A DNA stretch of 64,000 bases from Flammeovirgaceae bacterium SG7u.111 (GTDB lineage Bacteria > Bacteroidota > Bacteroidia > Cytophagales > Flammeovirgaceae): NCBI GenBank assembly GCA_034044135.1, contig CP139021.1:5223635-5287634 (forward strand), in the 5' to 3' direction. Below, in pieces: positions 9,318 to 16,894 of this stretch (position 1 is its first letter; every line of letters begins with the position of its first letter). Below the pieces are notes generated by a model that did not search any database, was not told the origin of the DNA, and was given only the letters and a program-made list of their open reading frames with translations. Both the position numbers and the translations under genes were made by a program.

Positions 9318-9752
9318 GTAATTCCTTGTTTAGATTCTATTAAATAGGTTCAAAGAGGTATTCTTTATAAAATTCAATTTCAGTTAGTTTTTATAAGGCT
9401 TTGGCATTTTTATCTTTGCTCAGCACAAAAATACAAGCGATATTAGGTAATATTCTAATCGGGTTAAGGAAAATAAATCAAATATATGTTAAAAGACCCT
9501 CATAACTTACATCCATTTCTAGCTACATAGGTCAACCGCTGCACCTAAAAAGCTTGATTATTTGTACGGTATTCAACTTTTGGAAGAAGAAGGGCGTACA
9601 AAAAAAAATTATGTACCAGTAATTTTATTACATTCGTACAAATATACAGAAACAATAAGTGGTTTGGAAACTACTCATCCTCCTAAAACTTAGGTTTTGC
9701 CATTGCAAAAACAAACATTAACGGTTTCAAACTTTTTTAATATACAAGCAAC
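9318..9752. promoter_or_regulatory. Divergent intergenic region upstream of the wza-like gene; putative -7 box at 9479-9486 (minus)
   Basis: No gene is visible in these 435 nt. The minus strand has TATATTTG at 9486-9479, an exact TAnnTTTG match, inside the 14-mer shared with the rfbC upstream region. The plus strand has TATCTTTG at 9411-9418, also an exact match, which would read toward the NTF2-like gene 330 nt away. Neither has a clear -33 TTTG element at the usual distance, so both are tentative. Confidence 0.3.
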
Positions 9753-10181
9753 ATGAAACATACCCTTCTTTACGCAATCTTCTTCCTACTTTCTTTACAA
9801 TCCTATTCTCAGGCTGATGCCGATGTACTAAAAGTAAGAGCTATTTTGGAAAGGCAAAATGAAGATTGGAACAGAGGAGATGTGGATGCTTTTATGAAAG
9901 GCTATTGGGAATCTGAACAATTGCAGTTTATAGGCAAAACGGGTGTGACCTATGGCTTCCAAGCAACGTTGGCAAGGTATAAGAAAAGATATCCTGATCC
10001 CGAAGCCATGGGACAACTTACTTTTGATGTAATTTCGGCGGATAAAATAGCGGAGGAGGTAATCATGGTAATTGGCAAATGGCACCTTGACCGCAAGGCT
10101 GGCGAACTGGAAGGTCATTTTTCACTTATCTGGAAAAATATCAACGGAGAGTGGGTAATCATTGCCGACCATTCCAGCTAG
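9753..10181 (+). CDS. Secreted NTF2/SnoaL-like protein (DUF4440 type)
   Basis: A 142-residue protein with a cleavable signal (MKHTLLYAIFFLLSLQSYSQA). The mature part follows the DUF4440/NTF2 pattern: VRAILERQNEDWNRGDVDAF helix, a central MKGYWESEQLQFIG strand, and closing strands HFSLIWKNINGEWVIIADHSS. Proteins of this fold bind small ligands or act as simple isomerases; no specific catalytic residues identify an activity. It is a stand-alone gene 154 nt upstream of the three-gene unknown cluster and may or may not be cotranscribed with it. Confidence 0.75.
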   Translation: MKHTLLYAIFFLLSLQSYSQADADVLKVRAILERQNEDWNRGDVDAFMKGYWESEQLQFIGKTGVTYGFQATLARYKKRYPDPEAMGQLTFDVISADKIAEEVIMVIGKWHLDRKAGELEGHFSLIWKNINGEWVIIADHSS

Positions 10182-10334
10182 GGCTCACCATTATATTTTG
10201 ATGAATTTTGTTTTTTGTAAAAAATTTTCATCCTCTTTTCTCCAAAAAAAGAAATTATTTTAAGGTTTTTATTGCTTTTATGCAAATAAACTATAATATT
10301 GAATCCATCTAGCACTAAACAACATTGAGTAATT

Positions 10335-10733
10335 ATGCCAAATACAGAAGAACCCAATATGTTCAACAAGTTCGTCAACAACGTTGAAAATGCTATTAGT
10401 AATCTCACTACGCTAGAGATCAAAACAATAGTGGGGGATTACCAAGTAGATCCTGACGAAAATATAACGGCCAACAAAGACGGCGACTTTCAGATAATCC
10501 AGACGCGTATCAACTTAATGTTGGGCGATATGGTGACCAACATGAGCAATGAGCTGGTTACCGATAAATATGCTTGGCTTAGGGATTTCCACGCTAGGAA
10601 AGAAGAGCGAGGCTACGAGATTGTTGATAATAATGTAAAAGCCATTATGTCGATATTTGAGCTTTATCGCAAGACGAAAAGCGTGAATTTGAACGAGGAA
10701 AATATAGACGGAGGAGACGACAGCGACCTCTAG
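10335..10733 (+). CDS. Unknown protein, first member of a three-gene self-similar cluster
   Basis: A 132-residue cytoplasmic protein without signal peptide or membrane segment and with an acidic tail (GGDDSDL). I do not recognise the family. Two blocks recur in its neighbours: LTTLEIKTIVGDY at residues about 24-36 (compare LLTLEVNTIVKEN in the next gene) and QIIQTRINLMLGDMVTNM at about 53-70 (compare LLQTVIQIDGDMTNY and FLQTLIQADGDIIHY). A downstream His-x6-Gly-x2-Ile spacing (FHARKEERGYEI) is also shared with the second protein. It lies 153 nt before the second gene. Confidence 0.75.
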   Translation: MPNTEEPNMFNKFVNNVENAISNLTTLEIKTIVGDYQVDPDENITANKDGDFQIIQTRINLMLGDMVTNMSNELVTDKYAWLRDFHARKEERGYEIVDNNVKAIMSIFELYRKTKSVNLNEENIDGGDDSDL

Positions 10734-10886
10734 AGCTATATCTCTTTACTTTATAAACAGGGGGTGCAAATTGATCTTTCCGGGTCTGTTGGTACTCCCT
10801 TTTAAGCTACATAGTTTTTCAAACCTAAAAAGCACTGGAAAGCAAGTAGTTTTTTTATCACGATTATTTTAATCGCCCCTATCCCG

Positions 10887-11741
10887 ATGGCAAATTTCCT
10901 ACAAAATCTAGCCTCTGACCTCCTTACGCTAGAAGTAAATACTATTGTTAAAGAAAACCTATCAGGTGCAAAAATGCCTCCCAAGAAACGTATGGCTTTT
11001 TTGGACATAGCCAATAGGTACCGAAGCATCCTCGTGGAATTTGGAATCTGCGTAAAGGCAGACGGAAACCCAATCCCCAAAACCAAAGGGCAGGAACCTT
11101 TGCTGCTAAGATGGAGATTTGGCGGTGAGTTTTCATTTGTAGAAATAAAAGACATGGCAGCCAAAGGGCAAGCTTATTTTGCTGCAAAGCTCAAAAAAGC
11201 GAAGAGCCAAAACGAGATAGATGACCTAGAAGGAAAACTAAAACTCCTGACCAGAATAGAGCGCCAAAGCTCAAATGTAGTCGGGCTTTTTAAGATAAGA
11301 AGGCAGGAATACAACGTAGATACCAGCAATACCAAAAAAGGATTTGACGGCACTTGCAATATGGATGGAATGACCTCTGATCTAGAACCGTTCTCCTCTC
11401 AAATGGCATCGGAAGGGTGGAACAACGACCTGAGTATCCAAGACATAAATAAAGTGGAAGACATGGAGCTGGATCCGGATCAGGTTACTTTACTAAGAAA
11501 AGTATGGGAACTTGGGACGCAGAAAGTACTGCTACAGACGGTGATCCAAATAGATGGGGACATGACCAACTACCTTACCAACCAATTTGTGTACCTCCCT
11601 CCTGAGCTACGAAAAGTCGTACTCGACCTCCATAACGATGCTACTTCTTCTGGAACAAAAATTTGGAGCACACTTTTTACCACCATCACCCAACTTGCCG
11701 GCAAAGGGCTAAACCAACTTTTTAGCAAGAAAAATAAGTGA
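10887..11741 (+). CDS. Unknown protein, second member of the self-similar cluster
   Basis: A 284-residue protein, no signal peptide. Its N-terminus (LLTLEVNTIVKEN) matches the first block of the upstream protein, and its C-terminal third matches that protein's second block: LLQTVIQIDGDMTNYLTNQF, then LHNDATSSGTKI with the same His-x6-Gly-x2-Ile spacing. About 190 residues are inserted between the two blocks, including a Lys-rich helical stretch (residues about 92-118) and a polar loop. The stop overlaps the next start (GTGA at 11738-11741), implying translational coupling. Function unknown; the arrangement suggests proteins that act together in a complex. Confidence 0.75.
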   Translation: MANFLQNLASDLLTLEVNTIVKENLSGAKMPPKKRMAFLDIANRYRSILVEFGICVKADGNPIPKTKGQEPLLLRWRFGGEFSFVEIKDMAAKGQAYFAAKLKKAKSQNEIDDLEGKLKLLTRIERQSSNVVGLFKIRRQEYNVDTSNTKKGFDGTCNMDGMTSDLEPFSSQMASEGWNNDLSIQDINKVEDMELDPDQVTLLRKVWELGTQKVLLQTVIQIDGDMTNYLTNQFVYLPPELRKVVLDLHNDATSSGTKIWSTLFTTITQLAGKGLNQLFSKKNK

Positions 11742-12280
11742 ACCTAAACTCTACCATATCAAACATTAAAAACCTTCCTAAGGAACTGATACTCGCCATT
11801 CAGCTTCCTTTTAGAGTATATGCGTTTATCCGAAACCTTTTTAAGACGGGCTATGTGGAAATAACCACCGTGGTGGAAAACGAGGCCAAGGACAAATCGT
11901 ATTTCCTTCAAACGCTCATCCAAGCCGATGGCGACATTATTCATTACATCCCCGAGCCAAAGTCCATTAAAAAAGACAAGGAAACAAAGGCTTTGCTGGC
12001 AAAATGCAAAGAAGAGCACCAAGAAAAAATAAATGATTTGATAATAGTGGCAGGCAGCAATGCTTCCATCGCTTCCAAATTTATTGACACGGCTCTTATA
12101 GCAACCAACGCCTACCCTATCTACGAAGCATTCATGAGCCCCGATGAGCGTACGGCAATTGTAAGCGGAAGCATAGCCGCACTCTCCGTGGCTTTCCGCA
12201 AATACGCCAAACCTTTCGTCGTAGACTTTACCTTAAAAGGAGCTTTCAAAGTTATCCGCTTCTTTGTTGTAGGAAAATAA
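11738..12280 (+). CDS. Unknown protein, third member of the self-similar cluster, membrane-associating
   Basis: A 180-residue protein beginning at a GTG that overlaps the previous stop by 4 nt. It repeats the cluster's signature as VEITTVVENEAKDKSY followed by FLQTLIQADGDIIHYIP (residues about 46-78). Unlike its neighbours it has amphipathic or hydrophobic segments: residues 13-36 (LPKELILAIQLPFRVYAFIR), about 135-155 (IVSGSIAALSVAF) and the C-terminus (AFKVIRFFVVGK), so it may be the membrane-contacting partner. It converges with the DUF4249 gene, whose stop is only 3 nt away. No known domain recognised. Confidence 0.75.
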   Translation: MNLNSTISNIKNLPKELILAIQLPFRVYAFIRNLFKTGYVEITTVVENEAKDKSYFLQTLIQADGDIIHYIPEPKSIKKDKETKALLAKCKEEHQEKINDLIIVAGSNASIASKFIDTALIATNAYPIYEAFMSPDERTAIVSGSIAALSVAFRKYAKPFVVDFTLKGAFKVIRFFVVGK

Positions 12281-12283
12281 TCA

Positions 12284-13120
12284 TCACAGCGACTCTTTCA
12301 CACTTACTGTATCTGTATTGATTGCACTGGCATTAAAAAAGCCTAATGCACCACCAACGATATTAGTTGGAGGATTTTCAGGCACTGCTTGCGCAGGGCT
12401 CCCCGCCTCTATCAAAAACTCTAAACCGCTGTAATATTCGTAAGCATTAGCCGACAAAGCGAAGAGGTTCACCCCCAAAACATCCGCAGAATCTACATCT
12501 TCCAAGGGAATATTATAGTCCAACTCAAAATTAAGATAGCCCCCATTTACTTGCTCATCCGAATTGATCAGCAACTTATCTTGGTTTACTACCTCTCCAT
12601 TTTTCAATACCTGCCAGAAATAATAATTGCGGGATGAAGCCGGCTCCTGAAAATGCGCTACCATATAAAAACCATCGTCAAAAAACACATCATCTTCTCT
12701 GAGTTTGTAGCTGACCGAATCGAGCGTAGGGGCTAAAGGCATACGGATAGAAGCCGTATAACTCGTTTCCTCTACATTCACTGTGAGCGTATATCGCTTG
12801 CCCGGCTGCCCCACAAAATCCTGTTGGAGGGGCACATATTTCCCCTCTCCAATATGCTGAAAGGAATAGGACTTGCCCTCATTATTATTTACGATAACCT
12901 GACCATTAGTAAGCTTCGGAACAGTTTCACTCTGATTGAAAGGAGCTGATTTGGAAAGGATTATGTAGCTACCAGGCTCTCCATCCGTTATCCAGCCATC
13001 AATAACCACAATAGGGGCTTCGGCAATCAGATCGGGAGTTACCACTTCTTCACAGGCAAAAAGCCCACTTGCAAAAAGAGGATAAAGTAAAAAGTAATAA
13101 TATCTTTTGAGAAGTTTCAT
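12284..13120 (-). CDS. DUF4249 outer-membrane-type lipoprotein
   Basis: A 278-residue protein when started at the ATG at 13118-13120; the longer frame to 13198 would overlap the upstream gene and lack a signal. From this start the sequence begins MKLLKRYYYFLLYPLF and has a lipobox GLFAC. The body has DUF4249 traits: APIVVIDGWITDGEPGSYIILS, Ig-like strands with YTASIRMPLAP, and a C-terminal GGALGFFNAS. DUF4249 proteins usually accompany TonB-dependent receptors and are thought to sit at the outer membrane; here the neighbour is instead a LolC/E-type permease 70 nt upstream. Function unknown. Confidence 0.85.
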   Translation of the reverse strand: MKLLKRYYYFLLYPLFASGLFACEEVVTPDLIAEAPIVVIDGWITDGEPGSYIILSKSAPFNQSETVPKLTNGQVIVNNNEGKSYSFQHIGEGKYVPLQQDFVGQPGKRYTLTVNVEETSYTASIRMPLAPTLDSVSYKLREDDVFFDDGFYMVAHFQEPASSRNYYFWQVLKNGEVVNQDKLLINSDEQVNGGYLNFELDYNIPLEDVDSADVLGVNLFALSANAYEYYSGLEFLIEAGSPAQAVPENPPTNIVGGALGFFNASAINTDTVSVKESL

Positions 13121-13190
13121 TCGAAATCTGCAATCATTTAAGTGGTTCAAGCTTCCCCAAAAAGACCCTCTCAAGTACCCAAGAGTTGGG

Positions 13191-14468
13191 CTACACATGT
13201 TCGTTTACCTGAGTTTGCGAAGCATTTTTGGCAGGAACATATGATGCGACCATAGTAATAACCACCACAATCCCTGCTGTAAGGGCGAAATCAGTCCACT
13301 TCATTTTTACAGGATAAGCGTCTACTATCGAACTACTTACGCCCAAAGAAACCAAACCAAATTTTTCTTGTACAAAGACGATGATAAAACCTAATACCAA
13401 GCCGAAAACTACTCCCGTAAAAGCTACGATAGCTCCTTCTAGCATAAATATTTTTCTTACAAACTGCCTAGTAGCACCCACCGAAAACAAAATGGCAATA
13501 TCCCTTTTCTTTTCTATTACCAGCATGGCCAAGGCAAAAAACACATTCAAAGAAGCAATGCCAAGCACCACCACAAAGGTGACAAATACAAAAAGGCGCT
13601 CCCATTTTACGGCTTTCAGCACCGAGGCCTGTTGTTCTTCCGAGGTTTTTACATCAAACTTCTCCCCTATCAATTCCTTTATATCGGACTGAACCGAGGA
13701 AAGACTTGCCCCTTCAGCCAAGCGAATTTCCAAGCTGCTCCTTTGCTCTTCATACTGCATCAGCTCTTGGGCAAATTCTAGTGGAACAAGAACGTAACTA
13801 AGATCAAACTGCTGCTCAATGGCAAATACACCACCTGGTAATATCGCATTCCTTTTGAATGCCTTATCCATATTGGTAGTCACTCGCTCACCTCGTCTTG
13901 GGTAATAGAAAACCATCGCCTTCGTATCGTCGGACATCTGTACCGAAAGCTGATGTTGAACCCCCATGCCTAGCAAAGCCCTGTACTGCTCTCCATTTTT
14001 TAGCTCAGCACCGCCAGAAACTACTGCTTTTTTCAAATCATATTGCTCCAAATAGTTATCACTTACCCCCTTCACCGTCACCAAAACTTCCACTTTCCCA
14101 TACCTCACCATTGCCCCATCTTCTATCACTTCGGTAACAGCTTTCACTCCATCCAGGTCCTTCAGTTGTCCATATATTTCGGGCGGAAGCTCAAAAGTTT
14201 TCCCAAGCTTAGGTGTGATCTTCAATTCAGGATTATAGGTATTATACAAGCTGATGGTCAGCTCTTCCAGTCCATTGAACACCGAAAGGATTACGATGAG
14301 CGCCGCCGTGCCCACTCCAAGTCCCACCATAGCAATATTGCTCAATATCTTGATAAAGCTTTGCCCAATAAGCGCCTCTGCAGCACTTTGAGTTGTTTTT
14401 TTGTTCTTTCCCCGGTGAGAGGAAAAATATCTTTTTGCTATAAAAAAAGGGATATTGTTTTTGCTCAT
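13191..14468 (-). CDS. LolC/LolE-type ABC transporter permease (FtsX family)
   Basis: A 425-residue membrane protein from the ATG at 14466-14468; an upstream TTG would add only two residues. Topology is that of LolC/E: one helix near residues 42-65 (ILSNIAMVGLGVGTAALIVI), a large periplasmic MacB-PCD-like domain (about 70-290), then three C-terminal helices. LolCDE releases lipoproteins from the inner membrane for outer-membrane delivery. No LolD ATPase gene is adjacent on this strand, though an ATPase is encoded at 16149 on the other. Regulation not visible. Confidence 0.85.
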   Translation of the reverse strand: MSKNNIPFFIAKRYFSSHRGKNKKTTQSAAEALIGQSFIKILSNIAMVGLGVGTAALIVILSVFNGLEELTISLYNTYNPELKITPKLGKTFELPPEIYGQLKDLDGVKAVTEVIEDGAMVRYGKVEVLVTVKGVSDNYLEQYDLKKAVVSGGAELKNGEQYRALLGMGVQHQLSVQMSDDTKAMVFYYPRRGERVTTNMDKAFKRNAILPGGVFAIEQQFDLSYVLVPLEFAQELMQYEEQRSSLEIRLAEGASLSSVQSDIKELIGEKFDVKTSEEQQASVLKAVKWERLFVFVTFVVVLGIASLNVFFALAMLVIEKKRDIAILFSVGATRQFVRKIFMLEGAIVAFTGVVFGLVLGFIIVFVQEKFGLVSLGVSSSIVDAYPVKMKWTDFALTAGIVVVITMVASYVPAKNASQTQVNEHV

Positions 14469-14622
14469 CTGCAACGTCTATTGATACTATTCTATCAACT
14501 ATGGTCGAAAGGTTGAAAATAAGAAAAAAAATCTACAGATAAGAAATTACCGCTCATTTGGGTTTTGAAACCGCTAGCTGAGAAGTATATTTGACTACTA
14601 TCACAACCAACCTGTTTTTTAT

Positions 14623-15609
14623 ATGAGACTCGCTTTTTTTAGTACCAAACCCTACGACAAAATCTATTTCCAACAGCTCAACGAGACCTATGGCCACGAC
14701 ATTACCTTTTTCAATTCAGCCCTAGTTGAAAGAACTGCCGACCTCACTAAAGGTTTTGAAGCTGTCTGCGTATTTGTGAATGATACCTTAGATAAGCCCA
14801 CCATCGAAAAACTTGCTGCAAATAAGGTCAAGCTCATTGCCCTGCGATGTGCCGGCTTCAATAATGTAGACCTTTCCGAGGCAAAAAAACACCAGATAAA
14901 AGTAGTGAGAGTCCCAGCATATTCGCCCCAATCCGTTGCAGAGCATGCCCTAGCCCTCATCATGACCCTAAACCGCAAAACCCACAAGGCATATAACCGG
15001 GTCAGAGAGTGCAACTTTTCCCTCGACAACCTCACAGGTTTCAATATTTTTGGAAAAACCGTTGGGGTAATAGGCACAGGCCAAATCGGTGCCGCTTTTT
15101 GCAAGATCATGCTTGGGCTAGGCTGTAAAGTACTTGCCTACGATGTACATCAGTCGGGAGAGCTACAAAAACTTGGTGTCACCTACCAGCCCATAGAAAC
15201 TCTTTATGCCCAATCCGATATAATTTCGTTGCACTGCCCTCTCCTCCCCGATACAAAACACCTCATCAACAGCGAGTCCATTTCCTCCATGAAAAATGGC
15301 GTAATGATCATAAACACCAGCAGGGGCGCACTCATCAATACTAAAGACATCATTACAGCACTGAAAAAACGAAAAATAGGATATTTGGGAATTGACGTGT
15401 ACGAACAAGAAGAAAACCTTTTTTTCGAAGACCTTTCAGAAAGAATAATTGAAGACGACCTCATCCTTAGGCTCATCAGTTTCCCCAATGTACTCATCAC
15501 TTCCCACCAAGCATTCCTAACAGATGAAGCCCTTTTCCAAATTGCCCAAACCGTAATGAGCAACATCGAAAACTTTGAAAAAGGCGAGGAACTCAGGAAT
15601 GAGGTTTAG
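14623..15609 (+). CDS. D-2-hydroxyacid dehydrogenase, D-lactate dehydrogenase type
   Basis: A 328-residue cytoplasmic enzyme close to fermentative D-LDH (LdhA). It shows the Rossmann motif GVIGTGQIGAAF near residues 146-157 and the catalytic trio of the family: Arg in INTSRGALI, Glu in GIDVYEQEENLFFEDLS, and His in VLITSHQAFLT. The QEE and FFEDLS blocks are diagnostic of D-lactate dehydrogenases, which reduce pyruvate to D-lactate with NADH. The C-terminus is complete (FEKGEELRNEV). The stop is followed immediately, in the same frame, by remains of an antitoxin-like gene. Confidence 0.92.
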   Translation: MRLAFFSTKPYDKIYFQQLNETYGHDITFFNSALVERTADLTKGFEAVCVFVNDTLDKPTIEKLAANKVKLIALRCAGFNNVDLSEAKKHQIKVVRVPAYSPQSVAEHALALIMTLNRKTHKAYNRVRECNFSLDNLTGFNIFGKTVGVIGTGQIGAAFCKIMLGLGCKVLAYDVHQSGELQKLGVTYQPIETLYAQSDIISLHCPLLPDTKHLINSESISSMKNGVMIINTSRGALINTKDIITALKKRKIGYLGIDVYEQEENLFFEDLSERIIEDDLILRLISFPNVLITSHQAFLTDEALFQIAQTVMSNIENFEKGEELRNEV

Positions 15610-15800
15610 ATAAAAGACGATAAGGCATTACACCTTCTTGAAGTGTTAAAAAGCTTGCGTTACGTAAAAACTCAACAACTTACGAACTCTAAAATCCATC
15701 TTATCAGTGAATTGAAAGAAGCTGTGGAGGAAATGAAGCTCATCAAGGCAGGAAAAAAAAGAAGCTAGAGCCGCAGAAGTTTTTTTTAAATGAGCTATAA
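15610..15800 (+). pseudogene. Decayed antitoxin-like gene with two homopolymer frameshifts
   Basis: Directly after the dehydrogenase stop, in the same frame, an open stretch reads IKDDKALHLLEVLKSLRYV and then ISELKEAVEEMKLIKAGKK. This resembles the small antitoxin-like proteins common in Bacteroidota (N-terminal strand, FVxELxEAxxExK helix, C-terminal FLNEL). Frame is lost at an A8 run (15753-15760). Removing one A there and one T from the T8 run (15780-15787) restores AGKKEARAAEVFLNEL and a TAA at 15798-15800, the usual family ending. No start codon precedes it, so the N-terminus is also lost. No toxin gene is adjacent. Confidence 0.6.
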
Positions 15801-15869
15801 AGTAAAATCCATTGGGGTTTTTGAGCGCAATAAAGATTATACCTCATGTTACATAATACCACCCGCTTT

Positions 15870-15937
15870 AACCCCGTGAGGGGTTTCATAATTGTAGCCG
15901 CTCAAGAAAGGAAGAAAACAACGCCGTAGGTGTTGCA
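15870..15937. repeat. Dispersed palindromic repeat modules (copy 1)
   Basis: The spacer 15801-16148 has no convincing gene. It carries AACCCCGTGAGGGGTTT followed by CATAATTGTAG (15870-15897) and the 24-mer at 15914-15937 (key core AACGCCGTAGGTGTT). The 24-mer recurs exactly, inverted, at 47619-47642, and the first module recurs at 47576-47591. They look like members of the short dispersed palindromes found between genes in Cytophagales. Confidence 0.6.
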
Positions 15938-16148
15938 CAGAAGCACAAAATCAGGATTTCTGCTCCCACAAACCACCATTCCCCCGTTCATCGGATTATC
16001 TGCCCGATTGTGAAGTTTCAGCTTTAATTTGCCAACTGACCAAACTAATTTATCTTGCAAGAGTTTAGTTATCGATGACTTTTTGAGCAGGACAAATTGT
16101 TTTGCTCTTACTCCAAACCCCAATTCCAAACTCCTTTTTTGAATACTA

Positions 16149-16841
16149 ATGGCTGATATTTTAAAAGTAGAAAACCTGACTAAGACTTATAAAAGTGGAA
16201 GCAGGGAGCTTACCGTATTGCATTCTGTGAATTTTTCGATAGAAGAAGGTGCGTCCTTTTCCATTGTAGGTCCTTCGGGCAGTGGCAAAACCACACTCTT
16301 GGGCTTGTGCGCCGGCCTCGATAGGGCAAGTTCTGGCTCGGTTACGCTCAACAATGTTTCCCTCGACCAAATGAGCGAAGACGAACGGGCGTGGGTGCGC
16401 AACCAATATGTGGGTTTCATTTTCCAAAATTTCCAGTTAATTCCGACACTTACAGCGCTGGAAAACGTGATGGTGCCCTTAGAGCTTCGTGGAGAAAGAA
16501 ATGTAAAATCTCGTTCACAAGACTTGCTCGATAAGGTAGGGTTGAATGAGCGTTCGAGCCATTATCCTACTCAACTGTCGGGTGGAGAGCAGCAACGGGT
16601 TTCCCTTGCAAGGGCTTTTTCCAACAGCCCCAAAATCCTCTTTGCCGATGAGCCCACAGGCAACCTCGATGAAGAAACAGGCACAAAAGTGGAAAAATTG
16701 ATTTTCGATCTTAACAGAGAGGCAGGAACTACACTGGTGCTGGTCACTCATGACCTGGAACTAGCCGCCAAAACAGACAGGATCATCCGAATAAAAGGTG
16801 GAAAAGTCGTATCTGACGAGCCTAATTTGGTGCAAAAATAA
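16149..16841 (+). CDS. ABC transporter ATP-binding protein, LolD/YbbA type
   Basis: A 230-residue ATPase with Walker A GPSGSGKTT, Q-loop in IFQNFQLIPTLTALENV, signature LSGGEQQRVSLARA, Walker B ILFADEPTGNLD and H-loop LVTHD, matching the LolD/MacB/YbbA subgroup. It lies 53 nt upstream of a very large FtsX-like permease on the same strand. That pair resembles E. coli YbbA-YbbP, so it likely powers extraction or remodelling of envelope lipids or lipoproteins. A 20-bp perfect palindrome lies in the spacer between the two genes. Confidence 0.93.
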   Translation: MADILKVENLTKTYKSGSRELTVLHSVNFSIEEGASFSIVGPSGSGKTTLLGLCAGLDRASSGSVTLNNVSLDQMSEDERAWVRNQYVGFIFQNFQLIPTLTALENVMVPLELRGERNVKSRSQDLLDKVGLNERSSHYPTQLSGGEQQRVSLARAFSNSPKILFADEPTGNLDEETGTKVEKLIFDLNREAGTTLVLVTHDLELAAKTDRIIRIKGGKVVSDEPNLVQK

Positions 16842-16847
16842 TTTATC

Positions 16848-16874
16848 GTAGAGCCAACGCATGCGTTGGCTAGG
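16848..16874. repeat. REP-like palindrome (GTAGAGCC-core-GGCTAGG), copy 1
   Basis: Within GTAGAGCC...GGCTAGG the 20 nt AGCCAACGCATGCGTTGGCT (16852-16871) are a perfect palindrome. It lies between the ABC ATPase and permease genes, so it would be transcribed as a hairpin and could tune differential expression. Related copies with other stem cores lie at 22476-22504 and 22563-22592. Confidence 0.75.
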
Positions 16875-16894
16875 CATTTCTGCAAAAACAAACC

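Noticed and set aside
13121-13198. N-terminal extension of the DUF4249 gene to an ATG at 13198
   Set aside because: It would overlap the upstream permease gene and place 26 polar residues before a perfect lipoprotein signal.
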